Shown here: positions 59,401 through 64,000 of the stretch, in pieces
How the letters are laid out: every line of letters starts with the position of its first letter
How positions within the stretch are numbered: the first letter of the stretch is position 1
Source of the DNA: Cellvibrio fontiphilus_A
Lineage (GTDB): Bacteria; Pseudomonadota; Gammaproteobacteria; Pseudomonadales; Cellvibrionaceae
Direction of reading: 5' to 3'
DNA: 64,000 bases
Assembly: GCF_042646205.1 (NCBI RefSeq)
Contig: NZ_JBHRTF010000003.1
Location: 186,001 to 250,000, forward strand
The notes under the pieces: generated by a model
Seen by the model: only the letters and a program-made list of their open reading frames with translations
The model's database searches: none
Told to the model about the DNA's origin: nothing
Translations under genes and position numbers: made by a program

Positions 59401-60105
59401 ATGTTGAAAGTGCAAGTTTATCGTTACAACCCAGAGACTGATAACGCCCCTTACATGAAGACTTATGAGATAGATACTCAGGGTAAAGACTTGATGGTGT
59501 TGGATGTGCTTGAGTTGTTGAAATCTCAAGATGAGTCATTGGCCTATCGTCGTTCGTGCCGTGAAGGTGTGTGTGGTTCGGACGGTATGAACATCAATGG
59601 TAAAAATGGTTTGGCTTGTATTAAACCTATTTCAGAATGCATCAAAGATAACACTCTGATTCTGCGTCCGTTGCCGGGATTGCCTGTGATTCGTGATCTG
59701 GTGGTTGATATGACTCAGTTCTACGATCAATACAAGAAAATTGAGCCTTACTTACAAAACGATACCCCAGCACCTGCTATCGAGCGACTTCAGTCTCCTG
59801 AGGATCGTGCCAAACTAGATGGTCTTTACGAGTGTATACTTTGCGCTTGTTGCTCCACTAGTTGTCCGTCATTTTGGTGGAATCCTGACAAGTTTATTGG
59901 ACCCGCTGGTCTGCTTCAGGCTTATCGTTTCTTGGCTGATAGTCGTGATTTGGCAACACAAAAACGTTTATCTAATCTCGATGATCCATTCAGTGTGTTC
60001 CGCTGTCATGGTATTCAGAATTGTGTGGCTGTTTGTCCAAAGGGGCTTAACCCGACGCGAGCCATTGGCCACATCCGCAACATGCTCTTACAAAGCGCTA
60101 CCTAG
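59401..60105 (+). CDS. sdhB: Succinate dehydrogenase iron-sulfur protein SdhB
   Basis: ATG 59401 with GGGAG nine bases upstream; an in-frame GTG at 59392 is less likely. 234 residues. [2Fe-2S] site SCREGVCGSDGMNINGKNGL with its downstream Cys, [4Fe-4S] site CILCACCSTSCP and [3Fe-4S] site CHGIQNCVAVCPKGLNP. Followed at once by a terminator overlapping its stop. Confidence 0.98.
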   Translation: MLKVQVYRYNPETDNAPYMKTYEIDTQGKDLMVLDVLELLKSQDESLAYRRSCREGVCGSDGMNINGKNGLACIKPISECIKDNTLILRPLPGLPVIRDLVVDMTQFYDQYKKIEPYLQNDTPAPAIERLQSPEDRAKLDGLYECILCACCSTSCPSFWWNPDKFIGPAGLLQAYRFLADSRDLATQKRLSNLDDPFSVFRCHGIQNCVAVCPKGLNPTRAIGHIRNMLLQSAT

Positions 60106-60117
60106 GGTAGCGCTTTT
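60092..60117 (+). terminator. Terminator overlapping the end of sdhB
   Basis: AAGCGCTACC (60093-60102), loop TAG that is the sdhB stop codon, GGTAGCGCTT (60106-60115), then TT. It may give partial read-through into sucA. Confidence 0.8.
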
Positions 60118-60253
60118 CCGTATTTGAGCCGACCAAAAGGGTCTGCGCACTGGTAATACTGTTCGCTGTAATGGAGAGTTGCGGCGACTTAAAAGCGGCG
60201 TTTTTAATCAAAAGTTGAAAGCGTTTGGTAGCTAACTGCTAGATGTTATAGCA

Positions 60254-60269
60254 GGAGGTTTAAGCCTCC
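60254..60269 (+). other. Hairpin sequestering an SD-like AGGAGG before sucA
   Basis: GGAGG (60254-60258), six-base loop TTTAAG, CCTCC (60265-60269), about 20 bases before the sucA start. It masks an SD-like sequence that does not itself serve sucA. Confidence 0.4.
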
Positions 60270-60288
60270 AATAAATAAGGTGAGTGGA

Positions 60289-63120
60289 ATGCAAGACAGC
60301 ATTATGGAGCAATTTTGGAGCACATCTCACATTTCCGGTGGGAATGCTGCCTATGTCGAAGAGCTCTACGACACGTATTTACATAATCCTAATGCCGTTC
60401 CCGAGGAATGGCGCAATTACTTCGATCAATTACCTCGGGTCAATGGTGTACTCACCCAGGACACTCCCCATTCGGTAATCCGTGCCCAGTTTGAACAGTT
60501 GGGTAAATCGCGCGTTCGCACGGTTACCGTCGCTTCCGGTTCAGTGAGCGCAGAACATGAACAGAAACAAATTAAAGTCCTGCAACTGATTAGTTCTTAC
60601 CGTTTTCGTGGTCATCAAAAAGCCCAGCTGGATCCATTAAATTTAATGCAGCGTGAGCCAGTTCCTGATCTGGATCTTAATTTCCACGGGTTGACTAACG
60701 CCGATCTTGATACTGTGTTCAACAGCGGCACCCTGTTTATTGGCAAAGAAGAGTGCACACTGCGCGAAATCATCGAAGCGCTTGAAAAAACCTACTGTGG
60801 TCACATAGGTGCCGAGATCATGCACATTACGCCGCTCGCTGAAAAGCAGTGGTTGCAGCAGCGTCTGGAGAGCGTGCGCTCCAATCCTGAATTCAGTAAA
60901 GAGCAGCGCCTTGCCTTGCTTGAGCGATTGACTGCTGCTGAGGGGCTTGAACGACACTTGGACAGTAAATACCCGGGTACAAAACGTTTTGGCTTGGAAG
61001 GTGGAGAGAGTTTCATCCCTCTGGTGGATGCACTGGTTAAACGTGCTGGCACCTATGGCGCCAAAGAAATTGTACTGGGTATGGCGCACCGTGGTCGTTT
61101 GAATACCTTAGTAAACGTATTTGGTAAAAGCCCTGCGGAATTGTTCGCTGAGTTTGATGGTAAGCGCTCGCTGAATACCTCGGGCGACGTTAAATATCAC
61201 TCTGGTTTTTCATCCAATGTCATGACTCCCGGTGGCGAGTTACACATGGCGATGGCCTTCAACCCATCGCATTTGGAAATCGTCTCGCCTGTAGTTGAAG
61301 GTTCGGTTCGTGCCCGTCAGGATCGTCGTAAAGATAAAACAGGCGCCAAAGTGGTGCCTATAGTGGTTCATGGTGATGCTGCATTCGCAGGTCAGGGTGT
61401 GGTAATGGAGACGTTCCAGATGTCCCAGACCCGCGCTTACGGAACTGGCGGCACCTTGCATATTGTCATCAACAACCAGGTTGGTTTTACCACCAATAAG
61501 CGTGAAGATGCTCGGTCCACCGAATACTGTACTGACGTTGCCAAAATGATCGAATGCCCGATCTTCCACGTGAATGGTGATGATCCTGAAGCGGTGCTGT
61601 TTGTTGCCCAGTTGGCGATGGACTATCGCTATGAATTCAAAAAGGATGTGGTTATCGATTTGGTGTGCTACCGTCGTCGCGGCCACAATGAAACCGATGA
61701 GCCATCTGCTACTCAGCCGCTGATGTATCAGGTCATTCGTAGTTTAAAAACAACTCGCACCTTGTACGCCGATCAACTGATTGCGCAAAATTTACTGACG
61801 CAAGCTGCTGCAGACGAAATGACGACGAATTACCGTGCTGCTCTGGATCGCGGCGAGCACGTTGCAAGTGGTCTGGTCAGCGAGCCGGATCGTAGCTTGT
61901 TTGTGGATTGGTCACCCTACATTGGCCATGATTGGCAGACGCCGGCTACTACCGGTTGCGATTTAAAAACCCTGCAAGCTGCCGCCAGTAAAATGTGCGA
62001 AATTCCAGACGGCATAGTACTGCAGAAGCAAGTTGAAAAAATTTATGAAGATCGCCGCAAAATGGCTGGCGGAGCTTTGCCGCTTAACTGGGGTATGGCT
62101 GAAACCCTGGCTTACGCGACCTTGTTGGAACAGGGTTATCAGGTACGCATGACTGGCCAAGACGTGGGGCGCGGTACTTTCTCCCATCGCCATGCTGTTA
62201 TTCACAGCCAGAAAGATGGCTCATCTTATGTGCCTCTGGCCAATATGGATGCAGATCAGCCTTCTTTCGAACTTTTTGATTCTTACCTTTCAGAAGAAGC
62301 TGTTCTGGCATTTGAATACGGCTACTCAACAACCGCTCCAACCGGCTTGGTAATCTGGGAAGCGCAGTTTGGTGACTTCGCTAACGGTGCTCAGGTTGTT
62401 ATTGATCAGTTCATTACTAGTGGCGAGCATAAGTGGGGTCGTCTTTGTGGTCTGACTATGCTGCTGCCTCACGGTTATGAAGGGCAGGGCCCAGAGCATT
62501 CTTCTGCGCGTCTTGAGCGTTTCCTGCAATTATGTGCTGAACACAACATCCAGGTGTGTGTACCTACCACGCCTGCGCAGGTTTTCCACATGTTACGTCG
62601 TCAGGCAATTCGCCCAATGCGCCGTCCTCTAGTGGTAATGAGTCCCAAATCATTGCTGCGTCACAAGCTGGCAACCTCTACGTTGGAAGATCTGGCGAAC
62701 GGCAGTTTCCAAAATGTAATCACTGACACCAGCGTTGATCCGACCAAAGTCGAGCGCGTGATTCTGTGCAGTGGGAAGGTTTATTACACACTCTTGGAAG
62801 AGAGAGCTGCCCGTCAGTTGGAAAATGTTGCTTTGGTTCGTTTGGAGCAGTTGTATCCTTTCCCTGAGCAGGAGCTGAAGGCAGCTCTTACACCTTTCAC
62901 CAAAATCAAAGATATATTCTGGTGTCAGGAAGAGCCTATGAACCAAGGTGCTTGGTATAGCAGCCAGCATCACATGCGCCATGTAGTTCAGGAACTTTAT
63001 GGCCGTGAGATGTATCTTGATTATGTAGGTCGTGAAGCATCGGCAGCTCCGGCAGGTGGTTATATGTCGGCGCACATTGAAGAAGAAAAACGTTTCGTGA
63101 ATAAAGCGCTCACCGTGTGA
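60289..63120 (+). CDS. sucA: 2-oxoglutarate dehydrogenase E1 component
   Basis: Thiamine-diphosphate-dependent decarboxylase of the OGDH complex. ATG 60289 with AAGGTG six bases upstream; GTG 60280 is possible. 943 residues, the length of the pseudomonad protein. N-terminal MQDSIMEQFWSTSHISGGNA, E1 signature AHRGRLNTLVN, TPP-binding NGDDPEAVLFVAQ, and RRRGHNETDEPSATQP. Ends 60 bases before sucB. Confidence 0.98.
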   Translation: MQDSIMEQFWSTSHISGGNAAYVEELYDTYLHNPNAVPEEWRNYFDQLPRVNGVLTQDTPHSVIRAQFEQLGKSRVRTVTVASGSVSAEHEQKQIKVLQLISSYRFRGHQKAQLDPLNLMQREPVPDLDLNFHGLTNADLDTVFNSGTLFIGKEECTLREIIEALEKTYCGHIGAEIMHITPLAEKQWLQQRLESVRSNPEFSKEQRLALLERLTAAEGLERHLDSKYPGTKRFGLEGGESFIPLVDALVKRAGTYGAKEIVLGMAHRGRLNTLVNVFGKSPAELFAEFDGKRSLNTSGDVKYHSGFSSNVMTPGGELHMAMAFNPSHLEIVSPVVEGSVRARQDRRKDKTGAKVVPIVVHGDAAFAGQGVVMETFQMSQTRAYGTGGTLHIVINNQVGFTTNKREDARSTEYCTDVAKMIECPIFHVNGDDPEAVLFVAQLAMDYRYEFKKDVVIDLVCYRRRGHNETDEPSATQPLMYQVIRSLKTTRTLYADQLIAQNLLTQAAADEMTTNYRAALDRGEHVASGLVSEPDRSLFVDWSPYIGHDWQTPATTGCDLKTLQAAASKMCEIPDGIVLQKQVEKIYEDRRKMAGGALPLNWGMAETLAYATLLEQGYQVRMTGQDVGRGTFSHRHAVIHSQKDGSSYVPLANMDADQPSFELFDSYLSEEAVLAFEYGYSTTAPTGLVIWEAQFGDFANGAQVVIDQFITSGEHKWGRLCGLTMLLPHGYEGQGPEHSSARLERFLQLCAEHNIQVCVPTTPAQVFHMLRRQAIRPMRRPLVVMSPKSLLRHKLATSTLEDLANGSFQNVITDTSVDPTKVERVILCSGKVYYTLLEERAARQLENVALVRLEQLYPFPEQELKAALTPFTKIKDIFWCQEEPMNQGAWYSSQHHMRHVVQELYGREMYLDYVGREASAAPAGGYMSAHIEEEKRFVNKALTV

Positions 63121-63180
63121 GTGCTTTTTACTAATTGAGCTGATCAAACTAATCCCAGCGCCACAGAGAGATGGAATAGC

Positions 63181-64000
63181 ATGAGTATCGAAATCAAAGC
63201 ACCTACCTTCCCTGAATCCGTTGCCGATGGCACTGTAGCAACCTGGCACAAAAAACCAGGCGAAGCTGTCAAACGCGACGAGTTGATTGTTGATATTGAA
63301 ACCGACAAGGTTGTATTGGAAGTTGTTGCCCCAGCTGACGGCAGCATTGCTGAAATCCTCAAAGGTGAGGGTGAAACTGTGCTGAGCAATGAAGTAATTG
63401 CTCGTTTTGTTGAGGGTGCCGTAGCCGCCCAAGCTGCTCCAGCAACAGCTCCGGTAGCTGAATCAAAAGCTGCTGCACCTGCAGAGAAAGCTGTTAATCC
63501 CGCTGCGCGCAAATTGGCAGAAGAAAACAATGTAAACACCGCTACTGTATCCGGTTCGGGTAAAGACGGTCGTGTTCTGAAAGAAGACGTGGCTAACCAC
63601 CTCAAATCTGCTCCGGCTGCTGCACCAGTGGCTGCCGCTGCACCTGTAGCCGCCATTGAAGCGGTAGGTGATCGTGTAGAAAAGCGCGTCCCTATGACTC
63701 GCTTGCGCAAGCGCATTGCTGAGCGTTTGCTTGAGGCGTCCAGTACCACTGCCATGCTCACTACTTTCAACGAAGTGAATATGAAGCCGGTTATGGAATT
63801 GCGCGCAAAATACAAAGATCAGTTCGAGAAGGCACATAACGGTTCCCGTTTGGGTTTTATGAGTTTCTTTGTGAAAGCGGCTGCTGAAGCACTGCGTCGT
63901 TTCCCTGTAGTAAACGCTTCTATTGACAACAACGATGTTGTTTATCATGGCTATCAGGATATAGGTGTTGCTGTATCCACCGATAAAGGTTTGGTAGTTC
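63181..64000 (+). CDS. sucB: Dihydrolipoyllysine succinyltransferase (E2), 5' part
   Basis: Starts at ATG 63181 and continues past the window end; 273 codons visible. The lipoyl domain (about 1-80) has the lipoylated Lys in DIETDKVVLEV. A short Ala/Pro linker follows, then the peripheral subunit-binding domain NPAARKLAEENNVN and SGSGKDGRVLKEDV. After a second Ala-rich linker the catalytic domain begins at KRVPMTRLRKRIAERL. The active-site His is beyond the window. Confidence 0.96.
   Translation, partial: MSIEIKAPTFPESVADGTVATWHKKPGEAVKRDELIVDIETDKVVLEVVAPADGSIAEILKGEGETVLSNEVIARFVEGAVAAQAAPATAPVAESKAAAPAEKAVNPAARKLAEENNVNTATVSGSGKDGRVLKEDVANHLKSAPAAAPVAAAAPVAAIEAVGDRVEKRVPMTRLRKRIAERLLEASSTTAMLTTFNEVNMKPVMELRAKYKDQFEKAHNGSRLGFMSFFVKAAAEALRRFPVVNASIDNNDVVYHGYQDIGVAVSTDKGLVV

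Noticed and set aside
62650..63815. Overlapping antisense frames over sucA and sucB
   Set aside because: Alanine/threonine-rich mirror of the sucB linkers; the sense sucB reading frame with lipoyl domain is convincing.
1..64000. CRISPR arrays, rRNA operon, prophage
   Set aside because: No regularly spaced repeats, rRNA sequence or phage structural genes were seen anywhere in the window.

Overview
The window is a chromosomal segment of a Gram-negative gammaproteobacterium, most likely a Cellvibrio-like member of the Cellvibrionaceae. This is inferred from the FabV enoyl reductase, a LolA/LpxL/Rhomboid/DUF481 envelope gene set, a non-secreted GH3 glucan glucosidase beside glucokinase, a SucA resembling the Pseudomonas form, and the recA, nlpD-rpoS and gltA/sdh/suc blocks in typical gammaproteobacterial arrangement. 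No 16S rRNA or other decisive taxonomic marker is present.

Layout. 1-9 kb: end of a diguanylate cyclase, then ftsK-lolA-rarA, an intergenic inverted-repeat element, crcB-serS, cysG, and a TerC/Alx gene behind a yybP-ykoY (manganese) riboswitch. 10-17.5 kb: an orphan small gene, an FdhF/YdeP-type molybdoenzyme, and a creB-creC-lipoprotein-creD envelope stress locus with a cre-tag-like site before creD. 17.5-26 kb: aldo/keto reductase, small secreted and membrane proteins, fabV, a deoxyribonucleotidase, two lipid acyltransferases and a CvpA-DUF4124 fusion. 26.3-32.1 kb: an accessory segment holding a hipBA toxin-antitoxin pair, then a visibly AT-rich stretch with two short overlapping reading frames and two genes (a 723-residue protein with a QxK nuclease-like core and C-terminal SEC-C motif, plus a 270-residue partner of unknown family), ending next to tRNA-Arg(CCU). 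32.3-36.5 kb: rhomboid protease with a zinc-ribbon/TPR membrane protein, and a DUF2975/HTH/lipoprotein operon behind a perfect 18-bp-arm palindrome. 36.6-50 kb: pncC-recA-(DUF4136)-recX with a LexA box, pyrG-kdsA-eno-ftsB-ispD-ispF-truD-pcm-nlpD-rpoS, lacking the surE that usually precedes pcm. 50-55 kb: divergent glk and a GH3 glucosidase whose -35 box lies in a LacI-type palindrome, followed by a porin with a near-consensus sigma-54 promoter and an 11-codon leader ORF. 55-64 kb: divergent gltA and sdhCDAB-sucA-sucB (TCA cycle), with a possible 46-codon gene and terminator in the spacer between them.

Most of the window is conserved core genome. The unusual material is concentrated in the 26-32 kb island, in several well-formed regulatory sites (riboswitch, sigma-54 promoter with leader ORF, LacI operator, HTH palindrome, cre tag), and in small departures from expected gene order (recA/recX split, surE missing, lipoprotein inserted into cre).
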